Origin: Burkholderiales bacterium
Lineage (GTDB): Bacteria; Pseudomonadota; Gammaproteobacteria; Burkholderiales; Burkholderiaceae_C
DNA: 64,000 nucleotides
Assembly: GCA_003963005.1 (NCBI GenBank)
Contig: RXJW01000081.1
Location: 1-64,000, forward strand
Direction: 5' to 3'
Position 1 is the stretch's first letter. Each line of letters starts with the position of its first letter. Shown in pieces: positions 10,099 to 18,233 of this stretch. Below the pieces are notes generated by a model. That model did not search any database and was not told where the DNA came from. It saw only the letters and a program-made list of their open reading frames with translations. The translations under genes and the position numbers were made by a program.

Positions 10099-10104
10099 TA
10101 CACT
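10099..10104 (+). promoter_or_regulatory. Putative -10 element of kdsD (leaderless start)
   Basis: TACACT ends six bases before the kdsD ATG. If used, transcription would begin at or within a base or two of the start codon. No good -35 hexamer is seen 16-18 bases upstream. Confidence 0.4.
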
Positions 10105-10110
10105 GGCTCG

Positions 10111-11097
10111 ATGTCTTCCGAAACCTTCGCCGCCGACCGCGCCATCGCGATCGGTCGCGCGGCCCTCGAGGTCGAGGCGCGTGCCTTGACCGACCTCGCC
10201 CCCCGCCTGGGCGACGCCTTCGTGCGCGCGGTCCAGACCGTGCTCGCCTGCCGTGGTCGCGTGGCCGTGATGGGCATGGGCAAGAGCGGCCATGTCGGCC
10301 GCAAGATCGCGGCCACGCTGGCCTCCACCGGCACGCCCGCGCTGTTCGTGCATCCGGCCGAAGCTGCGCATGGCGACCTCGGCATGGTCACGGCGGGCGA
10401 CGTGGTCCTGGCCCTGTCCAACTCCGGCGAAAGCGACGAGCTCAACGCCATCCTGCCGGTGCTCAAGCGCCTGGGCGTGCCCATCCTGGCCATGACCGGC
10501 CGCGCCGAGTCGAGCCTGGCCTCGCATGCCGACGTCGTGCTGGACAGCGCCGTGGCGGAAGAAGCCTGCCCGCTGCAGTTGGCCCCCACGGCGAGCACGA
10601 CGGCGCAGATGGCGCTGGGCGACGCGCTCGCCCTCGCACTGCTGGACGCCCGCGGCTTCAAGGCCGAGGACTTTGCCCGCTCCCACCCGGGCGGCGCGCT
10701 GGGCCGCAAGCTGCTGACCCACGTGCGCGACCTGATGCGCAGCGGCGACGCGCTGCCCCGCGTCGCGGCCAGCACGCCCTTCACCGACCTGATGCGCGAG
10801 ATGAGCGCCAAGTCGCTCGGCATGGCCGTCATCGTCGATGCCGAGGACCGGGTGCAGGGCATCTTCACCGACGGCGACCTGCGCCGCCTCATCGAGCAGG
10901 GCCGCGACCTGCGCGCGCTCACCGCCGCCGAGGTGGCGCACCCGCGGCCGCGCACGGTCGGACCCGAGGCTCTCGCGGTCGACGCGGCCGACCTGATGGA
11001 AGCGGCCCGCATCACCGTCGTGCTGGTGGTGGATGCCGATCAGCGGCTGTTGGGTGCCATCAGCATCAACGACCTGATGCGCGCGAAGGTGATTTGA
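10111..11097 (+). CDS. kdsD: Arabinose-5-phosphate isomerase
   Basis: A 328-residue isomerase converting ribulose-5-phosphate to arabinose-5-phosphate, the first step of Kdo synthesis for lipopolysaccharide. The N-terminal SIS domain has VMGMGKSGHVGRK (about 53-65), the STGTPALFVHPAEAAHGD segment and LSNSGESDE; two CBS domains fill the C-terminal third (HVRDLMRSGD and EVAHPRPRTV). All family features and length match KdsD. The kdsD stop overlaps the kdsC start (TGATG), and lptC follows, so the operon makes and exports LPS precursors. Confidence 0.96.
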   Translation: MSSETFAADRAIAIGRAALEVEARALTDLAPRLGDAFVRAVQTVLACRGRVAVMGMGKSGHVGRKIAATLASTGTPALFVHPAEAAHGDLGMVTAGDVVLALSNSGESDELNAILPVLKRLGVPILAMTGRAESSLASHADVVLDSAVAEEACPLQLAPTASTTAQMALGDALALALLDARGFKAEDFARSHPGGALGRKLLTHVRDLMRSGDALPRVAASTPFTDLMREMSAKSLGMAVIVDAEDRVQGIFTDGDLRRLIEQGRDLRALTAAEVAHPRPRTVGPEALAVDAADLMEAARITVVLVVDADQRLLGAISINDLMRAKVI

Positions 11098-11672
11098 TGA
11101 CGGCCCTGCGTTTCCCCCCCGAACTCCTCGTCAAGGCCCAAGGCACCGGCCTGGGCATCAAGCTCGCGATCTTCGACGTCGACGGCGTGCTGACCGACGG
11201 CCGCATCTACATCAGCGACGCCGGCGAGGACTTCAAGGCCTTCAACACGCTGGACGGCCACGGCCTGAAGTCGCTGCAGCAGGTGGGCATCGTGCCGGTC
11301 ATCATCACCGGCCGCGACAGCCCCGCCGTGCGGCGCCGCGTGGCCGACCTCGGCCTGGACCATGCCGTCTACGGCGCCCGTGACAAGCTCGCCGCGGCCG
11401 AGCCGCTGCTGGCCGCCCTGGGTGCGAGCTGGGGCGAAGTCGCTGCGATGGGCGACGACTGGCCCGACCTGCCGCTGATGACCCGCGCCGGCTTCGCCTG
11501 CGCACCACCCGGGGCGCACGCCGAGGTGCTGGCCATCGCCCACCACGTCACCCGCGCGGCTGGCGGCCATGGCGCGGCCCGCGAGTACTGCGACCTGCTC
11601 CTGATGGCCAGCGGCCACTACGAGCGGCTGCTGCACGCCCACCACGCGACGCTGGACGGAGGGCGGCCGTGA
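11097..11672 (+). CDS. kdsC: 3-deoxy-D-manno-octulosonate 8-phosphate phosphatase
   Basis: A 191-residue HAD-superfamily phosphatase of the short KdsC type, removing phosphate from Kdo-8-phosphate. The nucleophile/acid-base motif FDVDGVLTDG is at about 24-33, followed by KAFNTLDGHGLK, the motif II threonine in VIITGRDS, and the late motif AAMGDDWPDLPLM. Start at the ATG at 11097, sharing a base with the kdsD stop; the TTG three bases earlier is less likely. KdsC acts as a tetramer in the cytoplasm. It overlaps the lptC GTG by four bases. Confidence 0.96.
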   Translation: MTALRFPPELLVKAQGTGLGIKLAIFDVDGVLTDGRIYISDAGEDFKAFNTLDGHGLKSLQQVGIVPVIITGRDSPAVRRRVADLGLDHAVYGARDKLAAAEPLLAALGASWGEVAAMGDDWPDLPLMTRAGFACAPPGAHAEVLAIAHHVTRAAGGHGAAREYCDLLLMASGHYERLLHAHHATLDGGRP

Positions 11673-12325
11673 GCACGGTGCTGCCGGCGCCGTCACCGCG
11701 CGCTGCCAAGCCGCGCCCGTGGCTGTGGCAGGCGCAGAGCCTGCTGTCCAACTACCTGCCGCTGCTGCTGATGGCCCTGCTGGCCAGCGGCACCTGGTGG
11801 CTCGTCAAGAACACGCCCCTGCTGGACACGCCCGGCGAGCTGGCGCCACCGCGGCATGTGCCCGACTACCGCATGGCCAACTTCGAGCTGCAGCGCATCG
11901 GCGCCGATGGCCGGCTCAAGGTGCAGATCGCCGGCGCCGAACTGCGCCATTACCCCGACACCGACACGATCGAGATCGACCAGGTCCGCGTGCGCGCGAT
12001 CGCGCCGGACGGCAGCCTCGCGATTGCCGAGGCCAGGCGCGCACTCAGCAACGGTGACGGCAGTGACATGCAGCTCATCGGCGGGGTGCACCTGCGCCGC
12101 CTGCCGCCCGATGCCGGCGAGGGCGCACCGGCGCAGTTGGAGGTCCGCGGCGAGTTCCTGCAGGCGCTGTCCAACAGCGAGATCCTGCGCTCGCACCTGC
12201 CCGTGAGCATCCGCCAGGGCAGCTCCACGCTGAACGCGCAGAACTTCGAGTACCGGCACCTGACGGGCCAGGTCAGCTTCAGCGGCAAGGCGCAGGGTCA
12301 GATCATCTCCAAGGCGCCGAAATGA
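11669..12325 (+). CDS. lptC: LPS export protein LptC
   Basis: A 218-residue bitopic protein: a short cytoplasmic N-terminus, one membrane helix (about 28-45), and a periplasmic beta-jellyroll with the LptC pattern (YRMANFELQRIGADGRLKVQIAG split as family segments, then ADGRL and SNSEILRSH). LptC joins the LptB2FG transporter to the LptA bridge. It starts with GTG inside the kdsC stop region, preceded by GGAGGG. In most relatives lptA and lptB come next; here an SDR gene follows instead, so they must lie elsewhere. Confidence 0.9.
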   Translation: MSTVLPAPSPRAAKPRPWLWQAQSLLSNYLPLLLMALLASGTWWLVKNTPLLDTPGELAPPRHVPDYRMANFELQRIGADGRLKVQIAGAELRHYPDTDTIEIDQVRVRAIAPDGSLAIAEARRALSNGDGSDMQLIGGVHLRRLPPDAGEGAPAQLEVRGEFLQALSNSEILRSHLPVSIRQGSSTLNAQNFEYRHLTGQVSFSGKAQGQIISKAPK

Positions 12326-13095
12326 GCGAACTCGTCTTCATCACCGGTGCCTCCAGCGGCATCGGCCAGGCGCTCGCGCTGCGCTACTACCGCGACGGCG
12401 CACGGCTGGCGCTGGTGGCGCGCCGCACCGCGGAGGTCGAGCGCTGGGCGGCCGAGCAGCAACTCGACGCCGCGCGGTTCCACGTCTACGGCGCCGACGT
12501 GGCCGACCTGGAGGCCATGGCCCGCATCGGTCGCGAGTGCATCGCCGCACAGGGCCTGCCCGACGTGGTCATTGCCAACGCCGGCATCAGCGTCGGCATG
12601 GACACGACGGCCTTCGACGACCTGGCCGTCATGCAGCGCACCTTCGCGACGAACAACGTGGGGCTGGCGGCCACCTTCCACCCCTTCGTCGCGGCGATGA
12701 ATGCCCGCCGTTCGGGCACGCTGGTCGGCGTGGCCAGCGTGGCGGCCATCCGCGGCTTGCCCGGGCATGGCGCCTACTGCGCGAGCAAGTCGGCCGTGGT
12801 GGCCTACTGCGAGAGCCTGCGCGGCGAATGCCGGCCGCACGGCGTGCGCGTCGTCACGCTGCTGCCGGGCTACATCGACACCCCGCTGACCCGCGGCAAC
12901 CGCTACAGCATGCCCTTCCTGATGCCGGTGGAGGACTTCGCGGACCAGGCCGTGCGCGCCATCCGCGCGCAGGTCAGCTACCGCGTCATCCCCTGGCAGA
13001 TGGGCGTGCTGGCCAAGCTGCTGCGCCTGCTGCCCAACGGCCTGTACGACCGGCTGCTCAGCAAGCGGGCCCGCAAGAAGCGGGCGGGGGAATAA
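12322..13095 (+). CDS. Short-chain dehydrogenase/reductase
   Basis: A 257-residue classical SDR. The cofactor motif TGASSGIGQ is at 8-16, ADVADLE follows strand 3, IANAGIS is the NAG motif, and the catalytic Ser-Tyr-Lys is seen as SVAAIRGLPGHG then YCASK. An LLPGYIDTPLT segment follows. It reduces or oxidises an unknown carbonyl/alcohol with NAD(P)H. ATGA overlap with the lptC stop suggests co-expression with the Kdo/LPS operon, so a cell-envelope lipid or sugar substrate is possible. The C-terminus is basic (SKRARKKRAGE), with a short hydrophobic stretch before it, perhaps membrane-associating. Confidence 0.92.
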   Translation: MSELVFITGASSGIGQALALRYYRDGARLALVARRTAEVERWAAEQQLDAARFHVYGADVADLEAMARIGRECIAAQGLPDVVIANAGISVGMDTTAFDDLAVMQRTFATNNVGLAATFHPFVAAMNARRSGTLVGVASVAAIRGLPGHGAYCASKSAVVAYCESLRGECRPHGVRVVTLLPGYIDTPLTRGNRYSMPFLMPVEDFADQAVRAIRAQVSYRVIPWQMGVLAKLLRLLPNGLYDRLLSKRARKKRAGE

Positions 13096-13132
13096 CGCCA
13101 GCCCTGCCGGCACAGGTGGCTGAAGTCACGCC

Positions 13133-13161
13133 TTGGCAGCGTCTGCACGCGTCACTACACT
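13133..13161 (+). promoter_or_regulatory. Sigma-70-type promoter upstream of leader ORF and DUF5916 gene
   Basis: TTGGCA (13133-13138), a 17-base spacer, and TACACT (13156-13161): five of six matches at -35 and four of six at -10. Predicted start near 13168, about 44 bases before the leader ORF ATG. Confidence 0.6.
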
Positions 13162-13211
13162 GCGCGCCGTCACGCCGAATGCCGCACGCCGATGCGGTGA
13201 AGGAGGATCCC

Positions 13212-13238
13212 ATGGCCCAGGTGCTTCACCCCTGCTAA
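13212..13238 (+). CDS. Candidate 8-codon leader peptide (MAQVLHPC)
   Basis: ATG to TAA encoding MAQVLHPC. It has a full AGGAGG (13201-13206) five bases before the ATG, better than the ribosome-binding site of the long gene downstream, and sits behind a good promoter. The bases GGTGAAG (13196-13202) can pair with CTTCACC inside the ORF (13224-13230), which would hide the ribosome-binding site in the loop. A second hairpin follows the stop. The layout resembles a regulatory leader. It is too short for any homology claim; chance occurrence is possible. Confidence 0.4.
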   Translation: MAQVLHPC

Positions 13239-13245
13239 CGCCCGC

Positions 13246-13267
13246 GCACTGACGCTGCCGTCAGTGC
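13246..13267 (+). promoter_or_regulatory. Hairpin after the leader ORF (possible attenuator)
   Basis: GCACTGACG-CTGC-CGTCAGTGC, a perfect 9-base-pair stem eight bases past the leader stop codon and 89 bases before the next gene. No U-run follows, so it is not a standard terminator. It could be an attenuator part, an RNA stability element or a protein site. Confidence 0.5.
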
Positions 13268-13355
13268 CACTCGCCGGTTGCCCGCCACGTCGCCGCGCGC
13301 AGCCCTGCCCGATCCTCACGGCCCCTGGCACAGGTGGCCGCCGCTGAATTCCCAC

Positions 13356-15662
13356 ATGACCAGCCAACTCCGCGGCCTGGGCTTCGCCCTGGGCCTGCTG
13401 CTGGGTCTGCCCGTGCAGGCCCTTCCTCTCACGCCCCCGGTGCCCACCGCCCTGCGCCTCGCGCCTGGCGAGGCCGCACCGTCCATCGATGGCCGCCTGG
13501 ATGACCCCGCCTGGCAGCGGGCACCGGTGTACGACCGCTTCGTGCAGTTCCTGCCCGCGGACAAGCAGCCCGCGCGCTGGCGCACCACCGTGCAGGTGCT
13601 GGTGACGGATGACGCGCTCGTCTTCGGCGTCCGCGCCTGGGACCCGGCGCCCGAGCGCATCCGCGCGCCGCTGGCCCGGCGCGACCAGGTCAAGGCCGAC
13701 CAGGACTACATCACCGTCTTCATCGACCCGGTCGGCCGCAGGCGGGCGGCGCAGTTCGTGCGCGTGAGCGCCGCCGGCGGCATCGAGGACGGCCTGTACA
13801 GCGCCGAGGAAGACAGCGACGACTCGGCCCCCGACTTCGACGTCGAAGCGGCGGCCGTGCGCCTGCCCGACGGCTACAGCATCGAGCTGCGCTGGCCCTT
13901 GGCCGCGCTGCGCTTCCCGCACAGCGGCGGCGCACCGTGGCGCGTGCAGGTGGCGCGCAACATCCCGCGCGAGGACCGCACCGTGGTCGTCAGCGTGCCG
14001 CTGCTGACCAAGGACACGCTGAACTTCATCGCCGAGATGCAGCCCTTGGAGGGCCTCGGTGACCTGGTGGAGCAGGTGCGCGAGCGCAGCTTCCTGGCCT
14101 TCCGCCCGGAGCTGACGCTGCGCAGCACGCGCGAGAGCAGCGACGCCGACGGCACGCGCCGCAGCCGCAAGGCCTCGCTGGGCGCCGAACTCAAGTGGCG
14201 CCCGCGGGCGGACTGGGTCGTCGATGCGACCTTGAACCCTGACTTCTCGCAAGTCGAGGTCGACGCGCCGCAGCTCGCCGGCAACACCCGCTTTGCGCTG
14301 AGCGTGCCGGAGAAGCGGCCGTTCTTCCTGGAGAGTGCCGACGTCGTCGGCCCGACGCAGCCGGACGAGTCGGGCGAGAACCGCAGCCTCGCGGCGTTCT
14401 ACACCCGCGCCATCACCGACCCGGACTGGGGTCTGCGCGCGACCTGGCGCGGCTCGGAGGCCGAGGCGACGGCCCTGCACCTGCGCGATGCCGGCGGTGG
14501 CACCCTGCTGCGCGCAGGCGCGTTTGCGACCCGCAGCGGTGTGCAGCCGCGGGACTCGCAGGCGAGCTTTGCCCGCGGCCGGCTGCAGTTCGGCACGCTC
14601 GGCGTGGCCGGGCTTGTGTCGCGGCGCGACTTCGGCCACGGGCTGCTGACCGAGGTCGTCGGCACGGACGGCGTCTGGCGCGCCGGCGAGAGTGACCAGT
14701 GGCGCGGGCACGTGCTGGCGTCGTCCACCACGCTGGGCCTGGACGGCCAGGGCGACGTGCGGCGCGTGGGTCGCGACCGCGGCCACCGCGCGTGGCTCGG
14801 CTGGCGGCACCGCGACGGCGATTGGGTGGCCAACGTCAACGTCGAGGAAATCAGCCCGCGGTTTGCGAACGACAACGGCTTCGTCAGCCAGAGCGGCGTG
14901 CGCCGGGCCTCGGCCTTCGGCTACCTGCGCCTGGGCCCGCGCGAATTCGCCGGCCTGGACGTGCACGACCACGAGCTGCAGCTCAAGGTGCAGGAGACGC
15001 GCACGCTGGCCGACCCGCTGCTGGGCGTGGCCGCAGGCCAGATCGTGGACCGCCTGGTGCAGCCGGGCTTCTGGTTCGCCGCGGCGCGCAACACCGGCGT
15101 GTGGGGCCACATCGGTCTGGACAGCCACCGCGCCCGCAGCGGCGGCCCGCTCCACCCGACGCGCACGCTGCTGCTGGGCTTCGAGTCCAACCCGGGTGAG
15201 TTGCTGAACTTCATCAACGGCGAAGTGGAATGGGGCCGTCGGCTGGATGTCGAGGCCGACCGCGTCGGCCTGGGTGCGCAGGCGCAGATGCAGGCGCAGC
15301 TGCGCACCGCGCTGCCGGGCGGGTGGTGGCTGGAGCTGGATCAGCGCTTGGGCCTGGGCTGGGTGGACGGGCCCGATGGCCGCCGCGCGTTCACGGACCG
15401 CAGCGCGCAAAGCCTCGTGGTGCTGCACCTGAGCCCGCGCGACTCGCTGCGCCTCATCCACCAGCGCACCCGCTTCACGCGGCGTGCCGACATGGCCGCC
15501 CACCTTGGTGAGCAGGAGGACACGGGACGGGTGCTGTCGCTGATGTTCCAGCACCGGGTGGGCATCGCCCGCGTGCTGAGCGTGGGCCTGAACCGCGGCC
15601 GGGCGCAGCCCGGCGCGCTGCGCTCGAACGAAGTGTTCGCGAAGGCCACGCTCGGGTTCTGA
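13356..15662 (+). CDS. Outer-membrane-type protein with CBM9-like and DUF5916 domains
   Basis: A 768-residue exported protein. Signal peptide MTSQLRGLGFALGLLLGLPVQA decides the ATG at 13356 (the frame is open 26 codons further upstream). Residues about 30-220 match the carbohydrate-binding-9-like fold that precedes DUF5916 (SIDGRLDDPAWQRAP, FGVRAWDP, DYITVFIDPVGRRR). The remainder is long, beta-rich, with alternating hydrophobic strands and an aromatic C-terminal ending (FAKATLGF), consistent with an outer-membrane beta-barrel ending in Phe. The role is unknown in the family. A promoter, a tiny ORF and two hairpins lie upstream and may regulate it. Confidence 0.88.
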   Translation: MTSQLRGLGFALGLLLGLPVQALPLTPPVPTALRLAPGEAAPSIDGRLDDPAWQRAPVYDRFVQFLPADKQPARWRTTVQVLVTDDALVFGVRAWDPAPERIRAPLARRDQVKADQDYITVFIDPVGRRRAAQFVRVSAAGGIEDGLYSAEEDSDDSAPDFDVEAAAVRLPDGYSIELRWPLAALRFPHSGGAPWRVQVARNIPREDRTVVVSVPLLTKDTLNFIAEMQPLEGLGDLVEQVRERSFLAFRPELTLRSTRESSDADGTRRSRKASLGAELKWRPRADWVVDATLNPDFSQVEVDAPQLAGNTRFALSVPEKRPFFLESADVVGPTQPDESGENRSLAAFYTRAITDPDWGLRATWRGSEAEATALHLRDAGGGTLLRAGAFATRSGVQPRDSQASFARGRLQFGTLGVAGLVSRRDFGHGLLTEVVGTDGVWRAGESDQWRGHVLASSTTLGLDGQGDVRRVGRDRGHRAWLGWRHRDGDWVANVNVEEISPRFANDNGFVSQSGVRRASAFGYLRLGPREFAGLDVHDHELQLKVQETRTLADPLLGVAAGQIVDRLVQPGFWFAAARNTGVWGHIGLDSHRARSGGPLHPTRTLLLGFESNPGELLNFINGEVEWGRRLDVEADRVGLGAQAQMQAQLRTALPGGWWLELDQRLGLGWVDGPDGRRAFTDRSAQSLVVLHLSPRDSLRLIHQRTRFTRRADMAAHLGEQEDTGRVLSLMFQHRVGIARVLSVGLNRGRAQPGALRSNEVFAKATLGF

Positions 15663-15669
15663 GGCTGGG

Positions 15670-15716
15670 GGTCTCTGGCCCCTTCCGCGGCCGTTCAAGC
15701 GGCTGTTTCAGAGACC
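15670..15716 (+). terminator. Candidate terminator of the DUF5916 gene
   Basis: GGTCTCTG (15670-15677) pairs with CAGAGACC (15709-15716), with a smaller inner GCCG/CGGC stem, seven bases after the stop codon. Followed by GTTTC, a weak U-tract. Confidence 0.5.
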
Positions 15717-15737
15717 GTTTCAGAGGCCGGAAATGAA

Positions 15738-15759
15738 CAAAGCGCCCGAAGGCGCTTTG
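15738..15759 (-). terminator. Terminator of the RRM protein gene
   Basis: CAAAGCGCC-CGAA-GGCGCTTTG, a perfect 9-base-pair stem. On the minus strand the loop is UUCG and the downstream sequence is UUCAUUU. It lies 26 bases past the stop codon. Confidence 0.8.
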
Positions 15760-15785
15760 CTCGTGTGTTGCCGTGTGGCTGGAGA

Positions 15786-16037
15786 TCAGTAGCCGCCCGA
15801 ACGGCCACCGCCGCCGTAGCCACCACCGCCACCGCCGTAGCCGCCGCCACCGCCGGAGCGGCCGCCGCCACCACCGTAGCCGCCGCCACCGGAGCGGCCA
15901 CCGCCACCACCGTAGCCGCCACCGCCGCCGCCGCCGTAGCCACCGCCGCCACCACCGTAGCCGCCGCCGCCGGAGCGACCGCCGCCACCGTAGCCACCGC
16001 CACCGCCGTAGCCGCCGCCGGAGCGACCGCCACCGCC
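15786..16037 (-). repeat. Tandem glycine-codon repeat within the RRM gene
   Basis: Short units coding GGYGGGG or RSGGG repeat about a dozen times with small variations. The region is prone to length change and is a likely assembly trouble spot. It is protein-coding, not a CRISPR. Confidence 0.85.
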
Positions 16038-16304
16038 GAAGCCACCCGGACGCTCTTCACGAGGACGGGCTTCGTTCACCACGATGGCACGGCCTTCGAG
16101 GGCCTGACCGTTCATGCCGTTGATGGCAGCCTGGGCTTCGGCGTCCGAGCCCATTTCCACGAAACCGAAACCCTTGGAGCGGCCGGTTTCACGATCCATC
16201 ATGACCTTGGCAGAGGTCACGCTGCCGAATTGACTGAACGCTTCCTGCAGCGATTCGTCACGCACGCTGTAGGCGAGGTTGCCCACGTAAAGCTTGTTTC
16301 CCAT
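15786..16304 (-). CDS. Glycine-rich RRM RNA-binding protein
   Basis: A 172-residue protein with one RNA-recognition motif (residues 1-82): RNP2 is LYVGNL and RNP1 is KGFGFVEM. The tail (about 88-172) is made almost wholly of repeated GGYGGGG/RSGG units and ends in RSGGY. This is the architecture of bacterial Rbp proteins and plant GRPs, single-stranded RNA binders often linked to cold response; the tail is disordered and could support condensation. The gene is monocistronic: a terminator follows, and a 234-base leader region (to 16538) separates it from the divergent neighbour. AGAAGGG precedes the ATG. Confidence 0.95.
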   Translation of the reverse strand: MGNKLYVGNLAYSVRDESLQEAFSQFGSVTSAKVMMDRETGRSKGFGFVEMGSDAEAQAAINGMNGQALEGRAIVVNEARPREERPGGFGGGGRSGGGYGGGGGYGGGGRSGGGGYGGGGGGYGGGGGGGYGGGGGRSGGGGYGGGGGRSGGGGGYGGGGGGYGGGGRSGGY

Positions 16305-16538
16305 GGGGAAGCCCTTCTCTTCTCAAAACCCAAAAAACCGTGTGGTGCTTCAACCCATCGTGAACCATTCAAGCGAAGGTGCGGCGTCCAGACACAGGCA
16401 ATTGATTATGGTGGCCGGTGCCCTGATTGCGGGACGGCACTCTGGCAAGTGTTGTTTTTACGAGCTAGCACAAACCCTGGCGATTTCCGGGCGTCATGGC
16501 GTGGTCATCGATACCATGCCGCGCCACGTACCAAAACC

Positions 16539-17438
16539 ATGACATCCAGCCTGCTTTCTCCCCTGGCGCGCGTGCTCGCCAGCATCGATGCGCCGCGCAA
16601 CCTGCGCGCGCTGTATGCCCTGCTGGCGAGCTTCTGCATGGCCGGCCTGCTGCTGGCCTCGGCGCAGTCGGCGCTGGCGCGAGAGCAGTCCCTGCTCAGC
16701 GCTTTCTGGATGGGCCTCGGGCTGGCTGTCGCCTTTTTTGGCGTCAATGCCACCGGCTTGATGCTGATGGACCAGGCGCGGGGCCTGCCGGTGCGCGATC
16801 CCCAGGATGCGTTCGCCGATGCCCTGCGTTGCGCCCACCGGGTGCTGCTGACGCTGGGCACCTGCCTGAGCCTGGCCCTGCTGACCGCCGCGGCGCTCTC
16901 TGCCCTGCTCTGGGCGACACGCTGGCCGGGCGTGGGTGCACCGCTACTGGCGGTCGTGCTGCCGGTGGCCGTGCTGCTGCTGGGTGGCACCGCCTTCGCA
17001 CTGGTGGTGCTGGTGGGGCCGCTGGCCGGCCCGTCGGTCTGGGCCGGCCGCAGCACGCGCGGTGCGCTCGCCCTGCTGCGCACCCAGCTGCGCCACGGTC
17101 TGCCGGAGACGACGCTGCTGATGGCCACCGTCTACCTGCTGACGGCGCTGGCCACCGCGGCGGTGAGCTTCGTCGTCGTCAGCGGCGGTCGGCTGATGGC
17201 GGGCCTGGCCATCCTGGGCGCCGGCGTCGAATTGCCAGCCGGGCAGTTGTTGGCCGGCCTGATGGGCCTGGGGCCGCGGGGGCTGGGCGCCAGCGGGGTG
17301 ACCCTGGAGGGCGGCGCGCTGGGTACCGCGGCGCTGGTGGGCGGCGGCGTCGTGTTCGCCATCGCCCTGGTGCTGCCCACGCTGGTGTGGCTGCGCGGCT
17401 GCTGCGCCGTCTACCTCGCCGTGACCGAACCGCAGTGA
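16539..17438 (+). CDS. Multi-pass membrane protein, unknown
   Basis: A 299-residue integral membrane protein with about six hydrophobic segments (for example LYALLASFCMAGLLLASA, then LSLALLTAAALSALLWA, then LLAVVLPVAVLLLGGTAF). No soluble domain or catalytic motif is visible. The ATG at 16539 starts the hydrophobic pattern after a short amphipathic N-terminus. It overlaps the GTG of the next gene by four bases, so the two are probably co-expressed, and that gene resembles a metal/cobalamin receptor; a transport-related role would fit but is only inference. Confidence 0.82.
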   Translation: MTSSLLSPLARVLASIDAPRNLRALYALLASFCMAGLLLASAQSALAREQSLLSAFWMGLGLAVAFFGVNATGLMLMDQARGLPVRDPQDAFADALRCAHRVLLTLGTCLSLALLTAAALSALLWATRWPGVGAPLLAVVLPVAVLLLGGTAFALVVLVGPLAGPSVWAGRSTRGALALLRTQLRHGLPETTLLMATVYLLTALATAAVSFVVVSGGRLMAGLAILGAGVELPAGQLLAGLMGLGPRGLGASGVTLEGGALGTAALVGGGVVFAIALVLPTLVWLRGCCAVYLAVTEPQ

Positions 17439-18214
17439 GCGCGCCGCGCATCGCCAGCCTCGTGCCGAGCGCCACCGAAACGCTGGTGGCCCTGGGCCTG
17501 GCGCCCTGGCTGGTGGCGCGCACGGGGTTCTGCATCCACCCGGCGGACGTGCTGCGCGAGGTGCCCAAGGTCGGCGGCACCAAGGACGTGAATTTGCACA
17601 AGTTGCGCCGCCTCTCACCGACCCATGTCGTCCTCAATGTGGATGAGAACCGGCGCGAGACGGCGGACGCACTGCGCGATTTCGTGCCCGAACTCATCGT
17701 CACGCACCCGCGGCGCCCCGAGGACAACCCGGCGCTGTTCGAGCAGCTGCGCGCCGCCTTCGCGCCACTGCCTGGCGTGAACGCCCGTGCTGCCGCCCTC
17801 ACGTCGGCGTTCAACGCCGCCCTGGACCGCTGCCGCCAGCGACCCCGGGCACCGCAGCGGGTGCTCTACCTGATCTGGCGCGACCCGTGGATGACCGTCG
17901 CCCGTGACACCTACATCTCGACCCTGCTCGCCGAAGCCGGCTGGCAGACCTGGCCCGACGTGACCGGCGGCGAGACGGGCGCCGCGCGCTACCCGGCGCT
18001 GACTGGCCATGAACCCTGGCTGGCCGAGGTCGACCGCGTGCTGCTCAGTTCCGAGCCCTACCGCTTCGGCCCCGAGCACCTCGCCGAGGCCCAGGCGCTG
18101 TGCCCGCGGGCGCAGGTGCAGCTCGTCGACGGCGAGCGGCTGAGCTGGTGGGGCGCCCGGGGCGCCGCCGGACTGGACTACCTGTGCGATCTGGCCGGCT
18201 CCGGCACCCGGTGA
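17435..18214 (+). CDS. BtuF/helical-backbone metal receptor-like protein without signal peptide
   Basis: A 259-residue protein of the periplasmic-binding-protein class III type seen in BtuF and iron-siderophore receptors: opening RIASLVPSATETLVALGL, then LSPTHVVLNVDENR and VLYLIWRDPWMTVARDTY, and a C-terminal lobe. BtuF captures vitamin B12 in the periplasm, but this protein starts directly at the first strand with no signal peptide, so it is cytoplasmic unless exported another way. Start GTG at 17435 overlaps the stop of the membrane-protein gene. No ABC transporter genes lie beside it. Signal-less relatives of this kind are widespread and uncharacterised. Confidence 0.82.
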   Translation: MSAPRIASLVPSATETLVALGLAPWLVARTGFCIHPADVLREVPKVGGTKDVNLHKLRRLSPTHVVLNVDENRRETADALRDFVPELIVTHPRRPEDNPALFEQLRAAFAPLPGVNARAAALTSAFNAALDRCRQRPRAPQRVLYLIWRDPWMTVARDTYISTLLAEAGWQTWPDVTGGETGAARYPALTGHEPWLAEVDRVLLSSEPYRFGPEHLAEAQALCPRAQVQLVDGERLSWWGARGAAGLDYLCDLAGSGTR

Positions 18215-18233
18215 GCCGCCACAATCGCCGCCC

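Noticed and set aside
13170-15698. Long open frame on the minus strand opposite the DUF5916 gene
   Set aside because: Composition is Arg/His/Gln/Val-rich without any domain, and the plus-strand frame has a signal peptide and known fold. Such long antisense frames arise from the high GC of real genes.
15786-16037. Regular short repeats suggesting a CRISPR array
   Set aside because: No constant repeat-spacer unit; the repeats are glycine and tyrosine codons of an RRM protein in one open frame.
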